The notes under the pieces are model-generated. The model was given only the letters and a program-made list of their open reading frames with translations, ran no database searches and was not told the origin of the DNA. This document shows, piece by piece, positions 22,147-31,927 of a stretch of 64,000 bases of DNA. The DNA comes from Arsukibacterium sp. UBA5043 (GTDB lineage: Bacteria; Pseudomonadota; Gammaproteobacteria; Enterobacterales; Alteromonadaceae), in contig DIBV01000013.1 of NCBI GenBank assembly GCA_002415085.1, forward strand, positions 874-64,873. The letters run 5' to 3'. Both the position numbers and the translations under genes were made by a program. Position 1 is the first letter of the stretch; every line of letters begins with the position of its first letter.

Positions 22147-22174
22147 AAAAAAAGACCGCGATATGCGGCCTTAG
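22147..22174 (-). terminator. Terminator of the PEBP-family gene
   Basis: Reading leftward, a GGCCGC...GCGGTC stem is followed by a run of T (A7 on the plus strand). It lies 20 bases beyond the stop of the YbhB/YbcL-like gene. Confidence 0.7.
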
Positions 22175-22193
22175 TCTTAACATGTTAAAAACC

Positions 22194-22685
22194 CTAGCGG
22201 GCATAGGTTGCTGTTAATGTTGCCTTAGCCAGAGCATTGACATTTAGCATAAAACTGACCACAGCGGCACTGGCATCATCCGGTACCGCCAGAGTTTCTT
22301 CCGGTAAGGCCCATACCGTAAACTGATAACGGTGCATACCATGCCCCTCTGGCGGGCAGGCGCCGCCAAATTCTTTGCTGCCATAATCATTTTTAAACGT
22401 GCGACAGCCGGGCGGTAAACGGCCATTGCCAACGCCCTGAGCAAAACCAGTGGCATCGGCCGGAATATCCGTTACCAACCAGTGCCAGAAACCTGAACTG
22501 GTCGGTGCATCCGGGTCAAACACAGTAATAGCAAAACTTTTAGTGTTCTGGGGCGGGTTTTGCCATTCAAGCGCCGGTGAAACGTTATTACCATCACAGC
22601 CAAAGCCATCAAATTCATGATCTTTGGCCATAAAATGACCTTCCTGCAGATCAGGGCTGCTGAGGGTGAAGCGTGCTTCCGTCAT
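22194..22685 (-). CDS. YbhB/YbcL family Raf kinase inhibitor-like protein (PEBP)
   Basis: 163 residues, typical of the bacterial phosphatidylethanolamine-binding fold. Signatures are the ligand-site motifs FDPDAPTSSGFWHWLVTDIP and GACPPEGHGMHRYQFTVWAL. No signal peptide, so it is cytoplasmic. Bacterial members are poorly understood; ligand binding is assumed by homology. It is transcribed leftward from its own promoter region, with trxC 37 bases upstream on the same strand, so a trxC-PEBP transcript is possible. Confidence 0.9.
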   Translation of the reverse strand: MTEARFTLSSPDLQEGHFMAKDHEFDGFGCDGNNVSPALEWQNPPQNTKSFAITVFDPDAPTSSGFWHWLVTDIPADATGFAQGVGNGRLPPGCRTFKNDYGSKEFGGACPPEGHGMHRYQFTVWALPEETLAVPDDASAAVVSFMLNVNALAKATLTATYAR

Positions 22686-22722
22686 ATTGCCTCCATTATC
22701 AATAAATTATGTTAGTAAATAC

Positions 22723-23145
22723 TCACTTATGCTGAGATAGCCACTGATTAAAGGCCTGACCGGGCATAGCGCCCGCTTGCTGGGCCAGCACTTTGCCTTG
22801 CTTAAATAACATTATGGTAGGAATAGAGCGAATATTAAACTGCGCAGCCAATTGTTGCTGCTGCTCGGTATTAATTTTGCCGAATCGAAATTGTGGCTCC
22901 AACTGCCGGGCGGCCTGAGTGAATACCGGTGCAAAATTTTTACACGGGCCACACCAGCTCGCCCAGAAATCAACCACTAACGGCAACTCTGCCTTACTGG
23001 CATGGGCCGCAAAATTAGTACTGGTCAGCTCCAGCGGCAGGCCATTAAACAATGCCTGCTTACACTTACCACAGTTGGCATGAAGGGCCGGTTTCTCGGC
23101 CGGTAAACGGTTAAGGCCATTACAATTCGGACAGGCAACAATCAT
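22723..23145 (-). CDS. trxC: Thioredoxin 2 (zinc-binding)
   Basis: 140 residues. The N-terminal zinc-binding part has two CxxC pairs (ACPNCNG and NCGKCKQ). The thioredoxin domain follows, with the redox centre FWASWCGPCKNFAP and cis-proline IRSIPTIMLF. It reduces protein disulfides in the cytoplasm and belongs to the oxidative-stress thioredoxin class. It stands between the PEBP gene and the M1 peptidase pair. Confidence 0.93.
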   Translation of the reverse strand: MIVACPNCNGLNRLPAEKPALHANCGKCKQALFNGLPLELTSTNFAAHASKAELPLVVDFWASWCGPCKNFAPVFTQAARQLEPQFRFGKINTEQQQQLAAQFNIRSIPTIMLFKQGKVLAQQAGAMPGQAFNQWLSQHK

Positions 23146-23205
23146 TCCAGGCTCCGGTTTTCAGCTATAAACTGTTATATAGCGGCAAACCCGCAGTTTT
23201 TAAAG

Positions 23206-23700
23206 CTATGGCTGAAAACTTAACTGCAAGCTGGTGGTTTTATTGTCGAAACTTAGCGTTCTGATCTCGCCCCTGCCCTCAATATTAACGGTATTCACCT
23301 GCGCCGGCCACAGCTGCTGCAGCGAGCTGTGTTGGATTGTCAGCCCCTGCAACTCCGGCACTATCGGCGCTTCCTGATAGACCCAGTAAAAGCGGCCGTC
23401 CAGCTGACCGCCAAGCAGCGTTAACGGAATAGCGTCACCACTCAGCGAACTGATGCGAAAGTGTTCAGCCACATATTGGTTAAATAATTGCTGAGTCTGC
23501 TGCTTGTTCAGTAAATCGGCGTTTTTGTCGAACAGTTGCTTTACGCCATGCTCAGCATCATGCACATAAAAACGATGCATTACTTCAATATTGCCAGTGC
23601 GCGAATTAAACAGCACTTTACTCAGCGCTGTTTTCATCTCATGGGCTGCCAGCTGGCCACAGCAGCAGACCAGCAACAGCAGACTCAGCAGGCCGCGCAT
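23206..23700 (-). CDS. Secreted DUF6702-like protein
   Basis: 164 residues with a clear signal peptide (about 1-19, LLVCCCGQLAAHE). The mature part begins HEMKTALSKVLFN with HRFYVHDAEHG and is predicted mostly beta. This matches a family of small periplasmic proteins that pairs with M1-type peptidases. The ATG shares base 23700 with the end of the peptidase gene, so it is translated with it. The function is unknown; it may be an accessory or chaperone to the peptidase. Confidence 0.65.
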   Translation of the reverse strand: MRGLLSLLLLVCCCGQLAAHEMKTALSKVLFNSRTGNIEVMHRFYVHDAEHGVKQLFDKNADLLNKQQTQQLFNQYVAEHFRISSLSGDAIPLTLLGGQLDGRFYWVYQEAPIVPELQGLTIQHSSLQQLWPAQVNTVNIEGRGEIRTLSFDNKTTSLQLSFQP

Positions 23701-26222
23701 TAGTTGCCGCCCTGCTCTGCTGAGTTATCAGTTTCTGATTTTTTTGCCGGATCTTTTAACTCAGTTTTACTGTCCTGCATAATATCGCGGCTGACTTTCG
23801 CTTTGCTTTTCTCTGCCTTATAAGCTTCTATTCGTGATGGCACTATCCGACGTGGGTAAAAGTTGTTTTCAATATCCACATCTGCTGTTTCCCATTTCGG
23901 ATCAACGATCACTTCCTGCAGCACTTTGTCTTTAGCAGTAACGATTAACTTGTTGACGGCTTTCGGGCTACGACGCCAGATCTCTGCCGGGATATACTGC
24001 TGCTCGCTGCTGCCATCGGCATAATTTAATTGCAGTAGAATCGGCATTACCAAGCCGCCCTTGTTGCTAAACTGGAGCACATAGTAGTTTTTATCTTCGG
24101 CAACAGCTCGCTCAAAGGCTTTACGCTCCCAGGGCTCGAGCTCATGCAAAAACTTGTTGTAGGCATTACGCTCTTTGTTGGTAACGGTGAAACGGTCGTT
24201 GTCATCGTAAAAATCGCGCACGTCCGGATTCTGATCGACCCACAACACTTTATTCTCTGCTTTATTGCGCTCCACAAATAGCGAAACCGGCTTATCCAGC
24301 TCCTGTTGACGCTGACGCTGAAAATCAATATCCGGGTTTTTAGTATCTAAACGCAGCTGAAACACCTTATCCAGCGCAATATCGACATGATCGGTGCTGT
24401 AAAACCAGCCACGCCAGAACCAATCCAGATCAACGCCACTGGCCTCTTCCATAGTCCGGAAAAAATCAGCCGGGGTCGGCCGCTTAAACTTCCAGCGAGC
24501 GGCATACTCTTTAAAGGCAAAATCAAACAGTTCCCGGCCCAGGATCACTTCCCGTAAAATATTCAGCGCTGCAGCTGGCTTGGTATAGGCATTAGGGCCT
24601 AACCGCAACACGCTGTCAGACTGGGTCATAATAGGTACCTGGATATCGGATTTCATATAATCAACGATATCGCGCGGCTCCACACCCCATGGAATCGTCG
24701 GGTCCCACTCCCTGCCAGCTACGCCATCCAGAAAGCTGTTTAAGCCTTCATCCATCCAGGTCCATTGCCGCTCGTCAGAATTTACAATCATCGGAAAATA
24801 AATATGGCCAACTTCATGGATAACGACACCTATCAAAAAGCGTTTTTCGGCTTGTGAGTAAGTGCGGCTGCCATCGTCCTGTAACTTAGTGCGCGGGCCG
24901 TTAAAGGTAATCATCGGGTATTCCATGCCACCAACCGGGCCATTAACCGATTGCGCCACCGGATAGGGATAATCAAACGAAAAGCGGGAATACACTTCCA
25001 TGGTATGCACCACAGCTTCGGTGGAATATTTCTGCCATAGCTCGCCACCTTCCTTCGGGTAAAATGACATTGCCATCACAAACGGCTGCTCACTGCCACC
25101 TTGCTGATAGCCTTTGGCATCCCAGATAAACTTACGTGATGACGCCCAGGCAAAATCCCGTACATTACCGGCTTTAAAATGCCATGTTTTTGTCTGGTCT
25201 GTACCGGCTTTTTCGTTTTCCAGTGCTTCCTGTTCGGTAACAATAAAAACCGGCCGCTTAGCCGTTTTAGCTTGTTCCAGCCGGTTTAATTGTTCGCGAC
25301 TGAGCACTTTACTGCTGTTTTGCAGTTCGCCGGTTGAAGAGACAATATGATCAGCCGGTACCGTTAATTTAACGTCGTAATCACCAAATTCCAGGGTAAA
25401 CTCGCCCCGGCCTAAAAACTCTTTATTGGTCCAGGCTTCATAATCGGTATACGCCACTAAGCGCGGAAACCATTGCGCCAGTAAGAATATATCGTTACCG
25501 CCTTCACGAGCATCGTCCGGAAAGTGTTCGTAGCCGGCCCGGGCGGACACAGCATCTTCTTCAACGATATTAAAAGCAAAATCCAGGCTGAAATCGACTT
25601 TTTGTCCCGGTTTTAATGGCGTGTGCAGGTCAATTCGCATCAAGGTGCCTACCATGGTTATCGGCAGTGCTTTTCCGTTGCTGCTTTTTACGTTGGCGAT
25701 CTGAAAGCCCAGCTCGTTGTCGGCCATAAACTGCTGCCGGCGTAACTCTTCCAGACTTAGCCGGGCGGTGATCTCACCATCACCGACAGAAGTGGCCGGT
25801 CCACGACGGCCAACACCACCAAAATCAGTGGTCATTTCAGCCATCGAATCATTTTTAAAAATATTCTGATCAAGGTGCAGCCACAAATACTTCAGGGTAT
25901 AAGGCGAGTTATTCTGATAGCTGATTTGCTGCTTAGTGCTTAACTGACGTTTAGCTTCATCCAGCACCACGTCCATTTTATAATTTACCTGCTGTTGCCA
26001 GTATTGCTGACCAGGCTCTCCGGCTGCATTACGATAAATGTTCGGCGTTGGCAGAACTTCATCCAGTTGCCGGAATTTATCTTCAAAGTCACCTTTAGTC
26101 TGACGAATAGCACTATCGGCAGCGACACTGTTGCAAAACAATGCAGCTAACAGACTGCAGATTACTAACAAAGGGGGGGAACAGCGGGAAATACGGGACG
26201 GCACAGCAGACATAATCAGCAA
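23700..26222 (-). CDS. Secreted M1 family metallopeptidase
   Basis: 840 residues. A signal peptide ends near residue 35. The gluzincin site is HEVGH (about 469-473) followed by WTWMDEGLNSFLDG with the third zinc ligand, and NGPVGGMEYPMITF stands for the GAMEN exopeptidase motif in variant form. It is likely a periplasmic or surface aminopeptidase. The C-terminus is basic and charged (AEKSKAKVSRD), which is unusual. It forms a two-gene leftward unit with the DUF6702-like gene. The frame also contains a second Met at residue 4. Confidence 0.88.
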   Translation of the reverse strand: MLIMSAVPSRISRCSPPLLVICSLLAALFCNSVAADSAIRQTKGDFEDKFRQLDEVLPTPNIYRNAAGEPGQQYWQQQVNYKMDVVLDEAKRQLSTKQQISYQNNSPYTLKYLWLHLDQNIFKNDSMAEMTTDFGGVGRRGPATSVGDGEITARLSLEELRRQQFMADNELGFQIANVKSSNGKALPITMVGTLMRIDLHTPLKPGQKVDFSLDFAFNIVEEDAVSARAGYEHFPDDAREGGNDIFLLAQWFPRLVAYTDYEAWTNKEFLGRGEFTLEFGDYDVKLTVPADHIVSSTGELQNSSKVLSREQLNRLEQAKTAKRPVFIVTEQEALENEKAGTDQTKTWHFKAGNVRDFAWASSRKFIWDAKGYQQGGSEQPFVMAMSFYPKEGGELWQKYSTEAVVHTMEVYSRFSFDYPYPVAQSVNGPVGGMEYPMITFNGPRTKLQDDGSRTYSQAEKRFLIGVVIHEVGHIYFPMIVNSDERQWTWMDEGLNSFLDGVAGREWDPTIPWGVEPRDIVDYMKSDIQVPIMTQSDSVLRLGPNAYTKPAAALNILREVILGRELFDFAFKEYAARWKFKRPTPADFFRTMEEASGVDLDWFWRGWFYSTDHVDIALDKVFQLRLDTKNPDIDFQRQRQQELDKPVSLFVERNKAENKVLWVDQNPDVRDFYDDNDRFTVTNKERNAYNKFLHELEPWERKAFERAVAEDKNYYVLQFSNKGGLVMPILLQLNYADGSSEQQYIPAEIWRRSPKAVNKLIVTAKDKVLQEVIVDPKWETADVDIENNFYPRRIVPSRIEAYKAEKSKAKVSRDIMQDSKTELKDPAKKSETDNSAEQGGN

Positions 26223-26325
26223 ACTCTCTTTTAAAAATTAGGCGCTTACAACAAGCCGATTACAATAGGAAAGTTCGGGTCGGCAAACAAGCAGCTTCAG
26301 CACGTAAATTGGTTAATCTGTCGCC

Positions 26326-26350
26326 AAAAAAAACCCCGCAATATGCGGGG
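26326..26350 (-). terminator. Terminator of deaD
   Basis: CCCCGCA / TGCGGGG stem with a 3-base loop and, reading leftward, a run of eight T. It lies 28 bases past the deaD stop and before the M1 peptidase start. Confidence 0.85.
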
Positions 26351-26377
26351 CCTGATTTTTTAGCTGACTAAGGATGT

Positions 26378-28177
26378 TTAGTCGCGGGGTTTACGGGGTG
26401 CACGTGGTGCGGCCCCCGGCCGTGGGCCAGGACCACTGCGTCTCTCGCCACCACTGTTTGAACCAGGGTTAGCAGCAGCACTACCGGTATCAATGCTGAT
26501 ATTCAGTTTTTGCTTACGTACGTAAACTTTTTTCAGGTGCTGGAAAATTTCAGCCGGAATATTGGCTGGCAATTCAACAGTACTGAAGTGATCGAACAGT
26601 TTAATATTACCGATAAACTGGCTGTCAATATTGGCTTCATTGGCAATAGCGCCAACAATATCACCAGCGCGTACGCCGTGCTCTTTGCCAACTTCAATCC
26701 GGTAATTGTTGTAATCACCTTTCATTTCGCGGCGAACCCGCGGGCCGCGCTCAGGCCGCTCGCCGCCACGTTCAGCTGAACGTTCCGGCCGGTCGCTACG
26801 CTCACGCCGTGGCCGCTCTTCCCGTTCACCACGGGCATGCGGCTGACGTAATTCCGGAAATTGCTTGGCGACATTTAATGGCTGATCTTTCTGAGCCAAA
26901 AACAGTAAAGCGGCTGCCAGATCAACATCGGTAGTTTCCAGCTTTTCACGCCAGTCAGTTACCAGCTCCTGAAAGAAACTCAGGTTCTGAGTTTCAATAG
27001 TTTGCGCCAACTGTTCCCGGAAAGATTCTATCCGGCGTTGCTCAATCACCTGGCCGGTAGGCAGCGACATTTGCTCAATCGGTTGCTTGGTAGCGTGCTC
27101 GATAGTCCGCAATAAGCGACGCTCACGTGGCGATACAAATAATATTGCTTTACCTTCACGACCCGCACGGCCGGTACGACCAATCCGGTGCACATATGCT
27201 TCGCTGTCGTACGGAATATCATAGTTAACCACCAGGCTAATCCGCTCAACATCCAGACCACGGGCAGCAACATCTGTTGCCACTATGATATCCAGCTGAC
27301 TGGCTTTCATCCGGCGGATAGTTTGCTCACGATGGGCCTGGTTCATATCACCATTTAAACAGGCAACGGCGTAACCACGGGCGCCCAGTTTTTCTGCAAT
27401 TTCTTCAGTGGCACTTTTAGTCCGAACGAAAACAATGCTGGCGTCGTACTCTTCGCCTTCCAGTAAGCGGGTTAGTGCATCCAGCTTCTGATTTGAATCA
27501 AGCAATACATAACGCTGACTGATCCGCTCGACAGTACTGGTCTTCGAGGCAATTTTAATTTCTTCAGCATTTTTTAAATGTTTCTGGGCAATAGCACGGA
27601 TTTGCGCCGGCATAGTTGCAGAGAACATTGCCACCTGACGACCTTTCGGTGTGGCATCCATAATGGTTTGTACGTCATCGATAAAGCCCATGCGTAACAT
27701 TTCATCGGCTTCATCCAATACAATTGCCCGCAGCTTATCCAGCTTAAGGGTACCGCGGTCTAAGTGATCAAGTATCCGGCCGGGGGTACCGACAATAACC
27801 TGAGAACCTCGCTTCAGTGATTTAAGCTGATTGGTATAACTCTGACCGCCGTATAAAGGCAACACATGAAACGCCGGCATATAGCGCGCATAAGCCTGAA
27901 AGGCCTCAGCTACCTGAATAGCCAGCTCGCGGGTAGGTGCCAGCACCAGAATTTGTGGATCATTTTGCGCAGGGTCTAGCCGCGCAAGTAAAGGCAGGGC
28001 AAAAGCGCCGGTTTTACCGGTACCTGTTTGCGCCTGGCCTAACACGTCTTCACCAGCTAATAGTTTTGGAATAGCCGCCGCCTGAATAGGCGATGGAGTT
28101 TCGTAACCAAGTTCAGTGACCGCGCGAACCAGCGGTTCCGGCAGCATTAGCTGGGAAAAAGACAAAGTTTCAGACAT
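26378..28177 (-). CDS. deaD: ATP-dependent RNA helicase DeaD/CsdA (DEAD-box)
   Basis: 599 residues. All helicase motifs are present: AQTGTGKT, PTRELA, DEADEMLRMGF, SAT, and HRIGRTGRAGREG. After the core come an Arg/Glu-rich linker (about 455-480) and a DbpA-type RNA-binding domain (NNYRIEVGKEHGVRAGDIVG), then a Gly/Arg/Pro-rich tail. The architecture is that of cold-shock helicase CsdA, which acts in ribosome assembly and mRNA decay. It is divergent from mioC, with a 160-base gap containing a 9-bp palindrome. Confidence 0.95.
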   Translation of the reverse strand: MSETLSFSQLMLPEPLVRAVTELGYETPSPIQAAAIPKLLAGEDVLGQAQTGTGKTGAFALPLLARLDPAQNDPQILVLAPTRELAIQVAEAFQAYARYMPAFHVLPLYGGQSYTNQLKSLKRGSQVIVGTPGRILDHLDRGTLKLDKLRAIVLDEADEMLRMGFIDDVQTIMDATPKGRQVAMFSATMPAQIRAIAQKHLKNAEEIKIASKTSTVERISQRYVLLDSNQKLDALTRLLEGEEYDASIVFVRTKSATEEIAEKLGARGYAVACLNGDMNQAHREQTIRRMKASQLDIIVATDVAARGLDVERISLVVNYDIPYDSEAYVHRIGRTGRAGREGKAILFVSPRERRLLRTIEHATKQPIEQMSLPTGQVIEQRRIESFREQLAQTIETQNLSFFQELVTDWREKLETTDVDLAAALLFLAQKDQPLNVAKQFPELRQPHARGEREERPRRERSDRPERSAERGGERPERGPRVRREMKGDYNNYRIEVGKEHGVRAGDIVGAIANEANIDSQFIGNIKLFDHFSTVELPANIPAEIFQHLKKVYVRKQKLNISIDTGSAAANPGSNSGGERRSGPGPRPGAAPRAPRKPRD

Positions 28178-28227
28178 ACGTTGTTATAACCTCAATCACA
28201 CGCAGGCTTGTTGGTAAGTGCTATTGT

Positions 28228-28260
28228 TGTTTTTACCTGGCCTGCAATGCAGTAAAAACA
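28228..28260. repeat. Palindrome in the deaD-mioC divergent region
   Basis: TGTTTTTAC (28228-28236) and GTAAAAACA (28252-28260) are perfectly complementary across 15 bases. It lies about 50 bases before deaD. It may be an operator, or a hairpin in the deaD leader; cold-shock helicase mRNAs often have regulated leaders. Confidence 0.4.
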
Positions 28261-28338
28261 CGAAAACGGGCAAAAGACATAGCTTTCCCCGATTTTATTC
28301 CAGTAGTATAGCCAAACATTTACCACCTGGAGGAATCC

Positions 28339-28785
28339 ATGATAGAAATCCTCGTTGGCAGCCAAATGGGCGCAGCGGAATATGTGGCAGAACAAGTTGC
28401 TGAAACACTGGTACAAGCGGGATATGAAACAAAACTTCATCTTCAACCCGATTTGGATCAGCTAAGCCCGACTAAAGTCTGGTTAGTGATCACATCCACC
28501 TATGGCGCAGGAGATCTGCCTGATAATATTCAACCCTTTGCGGATCAATTAGCACAAGATCGGTGTGATCTTACCACACTTTCTTTCGCCGTGATCACTT
28601 TAGGTGACTCCAGTTACGATACTTTTTGTTATGCCGGTAAAACACTCCGTCAGCTTTTACAGCAACACGGTGCAAAACCTTTAATCGAAAACCTGGAAAT
28701 TGATGTATTAGCTGCTGATTTACCTGAAGAACAGGCACTGGCATGGTTACCACAATTGGTTAACAGCATAAAAAAAGGCGAGTGA
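28339..28785 (+). CDS. mioC: Flavodoxin-like protein MioC
   Basis: 148 residues. FMN-binding signatures are GSQMGAAEYVAEQVAE near the start, TSTYGAGDLPDN (about 53-64) and TLGDSSYDTFC. This is the short flavodoxin always encoded beside oriC in enterics, implicated in biotin synthase electron transfer and tRNA or ribosome processes. It reads toward the origin. The ATG at 28339 follows ACCTGGAGGAATCC, a strong ribosome site. Confidence 0.93.
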   Translation: MIEILVGSQMGAAEYVAEQVAETLVQAGYETKLHLQPDLDQLSPTKVWLVITSTYGAGDLPDNIQPFADQLAQDRCDLTTLSFAVITLGDSSYDTFCYAGKTLRQLLQQHGAKPLIENLEIDVLAADLPEEQALAWLPQLVNSIKKGE

Positions 28786-28796
28786 TCACCACTCGC
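28770..28796 (-). terminator. Leftward-facing terminator at the mioC/oriC border
   Basis: GGCGAGTG (28776-28783) pairs with CACTCGCC (28789-28796). The T-run exists only for leftward transcripts (six A at 28770-28775 on the plus strand). No leftward gene is known between here and mnmG, so it may stop transcripts coming out of the origin region. Confidence 0.6.
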
Positions 28797-28979
28797 CAAA
28801 ACACAAGTATCTCAGGAAGAACAGATAAACAAATCACTGCTCCCGGTTGACCTCAGCAATAAAACCAACCAGGGGCCACTCTACCTTGCTATGCCATAAC
28901 CGGCTTAACATTCTTATGATAAAGCGTTGATAAAATGCAGCTATAACGCAGATCAATACGTTTTAAGATAAGATCTTTA

Positions 28980-29340
28980 TCCTCATGTTATCAACAATGT
29001 TTAAAATTAAAAAATTGAAATGTGTATAACTATGGTTTAATCCGGTTATTAACCTGTATTTATACCCTGAATAAAAAAAATATTGCCGAGACCTGTGCAT
29101 AAGTAGCACAATTGTCCACCTGTTCAACCAGGGTTGATCCAACCTTGATCACAGGATCTGATCTTATTTAAGCCATTGATCCCATATTGTAATAATTGCT
29201 TATCCACCGAAAACAGCGTGCTTAATAGTAGTAGTAATAAAAAGATCTTTAAAAAGATCTTATATATATTAGCGCGATCCAGATCCGTTTTAGACGTTTC
29301 ACAAATGGCTGGATCGCGCTACAATACGTGCCCTATTTTT
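28980..29340. other. oriC: Chromosomal origin of replication oriC
   Basis: The region lies between mioC and mnmG as in E. coli but in flipped orientation. DnaA boxes are TTATCCACC (29200-29208, R1-like, next to the unwinding element), TGTGCATAA (29094-29102) and TGTGTATAA (29021-29029, on the reverse strand TTATACACA). TTATCAACA (28988-28996) is a weaker one. The R1-like box to the outermost box spans about 187 bases, as in E. coli. The AT-rich unwinding element at 29239-29271 has AAAAAGATCTTTAAAAAG and GATCTTATATATAT, like the E. coli 13-mers. GATC sites are dense, and GGTTGATCCAACC matches the E. coli core. Confidence 0.92.
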
Positions 29341-29371
29341 AAGCGGCTTTTTAGCCAGAGTTGAGGCAGAT

Positions 29372-31261
29372 ATGTTGTATCAAGAATCCTTTGATGTGAT
29401 CGTTGTCGGTGGTGGCCATGCTGGCACCGAAGCTGCTTTGGCTGCTGCCCGTATGGGCTTACAGACATTATTGTTAACTCATAACCTGGAAACTTTGGGT
29501 CAGATGTCGTGTAATCCGGCTATTGGCGGAATTGGCAAAGGCCATCTGGTTAAAGAAATTGATGCACTCGGCGGTGCTATGGCAATAGCGGCTGATAAAG
29601 GCGGCATTCAATTTCGCACGCTGAATAGTTCAAAAGGACCGGCCGTGCGGGCAACAAGGGCACAAGCTGACCGCCAGCTATACCGGGCTGCAATTAGGCA
29701 AACCCTGGAAAATCAGCCTAATTTGCGGATCTTTCAACAAGCGTGTGACGATCTGATAGTTGAAAACGATCAAGTAAAAGGCGTAATTACCCAAATGGGT
29801 TTAAAATTTCGCGCCAAAGCGGTAGTACTTACTGTAGGTACCTTTTTAGGCGGCCAAATTCATATTGGTTTAGAACAGTTCTCCGGAGGCAGAGCCGGCG
29901 ATCCACCATCAATTGCGTTAGCAAAACGGTTACGGGAATTACCATTCAGGGTCGATCGCTTAAAAACCGGTACTCCACCGCGAATAGATGCCAGAACAGT
30001 CGATTTTTCAGCAATGCAGGCGCAACCCGGTGATAACCCTACCCCGGTATTTTCGTTTTTAGGCCGGCACAGCGATCATCCGCCACAAATTCCCTGCTAC
30101 ATCACATACACCAATGAGCACACTCATCAGGTTATCCGGGATAATCTGGATCGCTCGCCAATGTATACCGGGGTAATTGAAGGTATAGGTCCACGTTATT
30201 GCCCGTCTATTGAAGATAAAGTGATGCGTTTCGCCGACAAAGATAAACACCAAATCTTTATTGAACCAGAAGGCCTGACGACTCATGAATTGTATCCTAA
30301 CGGTATTTCTACCAGTCTGCCTTTTGATGTTCAGCTTTCAATAGTACGGTCTATTAAAGGCATGGAAAATGCCCATATAACCCGGCCAGGCTACGCCATC
30401 GAATACGACTTTTTTGATCCGCGCGATCTCACCAGTTCTTTGCAAACTAAATTTATTAAAGGCCTGTTTTTTGCCGGTCAAATCAATGGTACTACCGGTT
30501 ACGAAGAAGCCGGGGCCCAGGGATTACTGGCAGGACTAAATGCTGGCCTGTTTGCCACTGAGCGTGACGCCTGGGCACCAAGCCGCGACCAGGCCTATTT
30601 AGGGGTACTGGTTGATGATTTAACTACTCAGGGCACTAAAGAGCCTTACCGGATGTTTACCAGCCGTGCTGAGTACCGTTTAATGCTGCGTGAAGATAAC
30701 GCCGATGCCCGCTTAACAGCAAAAGGACATGAGCTGGGACTGGTTGATGAACAACGCTGGCAGGCATTTAACGAAAAAATGGAAAAAATCGAGCTGGAGC
30801 GGCAGCGCTTGCGGCAAAGTTGGATCAATCTCCAGCATCCGGCATTAGCTGCGGTAAATCAGCTGCTGAAAAAACCGCTAAGCCGTGAGGCCAGCTTAGA
30901 AGAATTAGTACGCCGCCCGGAAATGACTTATCAACAATTGGTCAATATTGCAGATTTGGGCCCGGCACTAGCAGATCCTATTGCTGCCGAACAGGTAGAA
31001 ATTCAAATTAAGTATGAAGGTTATATTAACCGTCAGCAGGATGAAATTGCTAAGCAACAGCGTAATGAAGCGACTAAATTACCTGGTTCTTTTGATTACA
31101 GTTCGGTCAAAGGATTATCGAACGAAGTAATTATGAAATTAAATCAACACCAGCCGGCTACCGTGGGTCAGGCATCACGTATATCGGGTATTACCCCTGC
31201 CGCGATTTCATTGCTTCTGGTTTACCTGAAAAAACAGGGTTTACTTCGAAAATCTGCTTAA
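29372..31261 (+). CDS. mnmG: tRNA uridine-5-carboxymethylaminomethyl modification enzyme MnmG (GidA)
   Basis: 629 residues, exactly the enteric length. The FAD-binding Rossmann motif is [19 protein letters not shown] at the start. [32 protein letters not shown] and [20 protein letters not shown] follow, and the C-terminal helical domain binds MnmE. With MnmE it modifies U34 of tRNAs reading split codon boxes. It is the first gene right of oriC. Start: TTGAGGCAGAT before ATG 29372. Confidence 0.98.
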   Translation: MLYQESFDVIVVGGGHAGTEAALAAARMGLQTLLLTHNLETLGQMSCNPAIGGIGKGHLVKEIDALGGAMAIAADKGGIQFRTLNSSKGPAVRATRAQADRQLYRAAIRQTLENQPNLRIFQQACDDLIVENDQVKGVITQMGLKFRAKAVVLTVGTFLGGQIHIGLEQFSGGRAGDPPSIALAKRLRELPFRVDRLKTGTPPRIDARTVDFSAMQAQPGDNPTPVFSFLGRHSDHPPQIPCYITYTNEHTHQVIRDNLDRSPMYTGVIEGIGPRYCPSIEDKVMRFADKDKHQIFIEPEGLTTHELYPNGISTSLPFDVQLSIVRSIKGMENAHITRPGYAIEYDFFDPRDLTSSLQTKFIKGLFFAGQINGTTGYEEAGAQGLLAGLNAGLFATERDAWAPSRDQAYLGVLVDDLTTQGTKEPYRMFTSRAEYRLMLREDNADARLTAKGHELGLVDEQRWQAFNEKMEKIELERQRLRQSWINLQHPALAAVNQLLKKPLSREASLEELVRRPEMTYQQLVNIADLGPALADPIAAEQVEIQIKYEGYINRQQDEIAKQQRNEATKLPGSFDYSSVKGLSNEVIMKLNQHQPATVGQASRISGITPAAISLLLVYLKKQGLLRKSA

Positions 31262-31291
31262 CCAGACATAAATGAGCCTGAAAGGATCGAT

Positions 31292-31909
31292 ATGCTTGAT
31301 AAACTGCGCCAGCTGGTAGCACAGACCAGCTTGCAATTAAGCGACACACAGCTGCAACAGTGCATTGATTATGTGCAGCTACTCCATAAATGGAACAGTG
31401 CATACAATTTAACCTCGGTTCGCGATCCAGCCGACATGCTGGTTAAGCACGTACTGGATAGTCTGGTTGTGGCTCCCCATCTGCAAGGGGAACATTTTAT
31501 TGATGTTGGCACCGGGCCCGGACTACCAGGTGTGTTGCTGGCTATTTACTACCCACAAAAACATTTTACCCTGCTTGATAGCCTGGGCAAACGGATCCGT
31601 TTTTTAAATCAGGTAAAATTGCAGCTTGGTCTAACCAATATTCATCCTCTGCAAAGCCGGGTTGAGCAGCATCAGCCGATACAACAATATGATGGCGTGA
31701 TAAGCCGGGCGTTTGCATCTACTGCTGATATGCTGCAATGGTGCCGGCATTTACCGGCCGCTACGGGTAGCTTTTACGCAATGAAAGGCGCCGCAGTGCA
31801 AGAAGAAATTGCAGCTTTGCCGGATTTTGTTAAAGTAAGCGCAGTTATACCATTGCAGGTACCAGAACTTGATGCCAGCCGGCATCTGGTTATCATGACC
31901 AGCACTTAA
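31292..31909 (+). CDS. rsmG: 16S rRNA (guanine-527-N7)-methyltransferase RsmG
   Basis: 205 residues. The SAM-binding motif I is [17 protein letters not shown] (about 70-86). [20 protein letters not shown] and [10 protein letters not shown] are family signatures. It methylates G527 of 16S rRNA. It stands 30 bases after mnmG and 18 before parA, in the standard gidA-gidB-parA order. AAAGGATCGAT precedes the ATG. Confidence 0.97.
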   Translation: MLDKLRQLVAQTSLQLSDTQLQQCIDYVQLLHKWNSAYNLTSVRDPADMLVKHVLDSLVVAPHLQGEHFIDVGTGPGLPGVLLAIYYPQKHFTLLDSLGKRIRFLNQVKLQLGLTNIHPLQSRVEQHQPIQQYDGVISRAFASTADMLQWCRHLPAATGSFYAMKGAAVQEEIAALPDFVKVSAVIPLQVPELDASRHLVIMTST

Positions 31910-31927
31910 CCATAATGAGGGAGCCTT

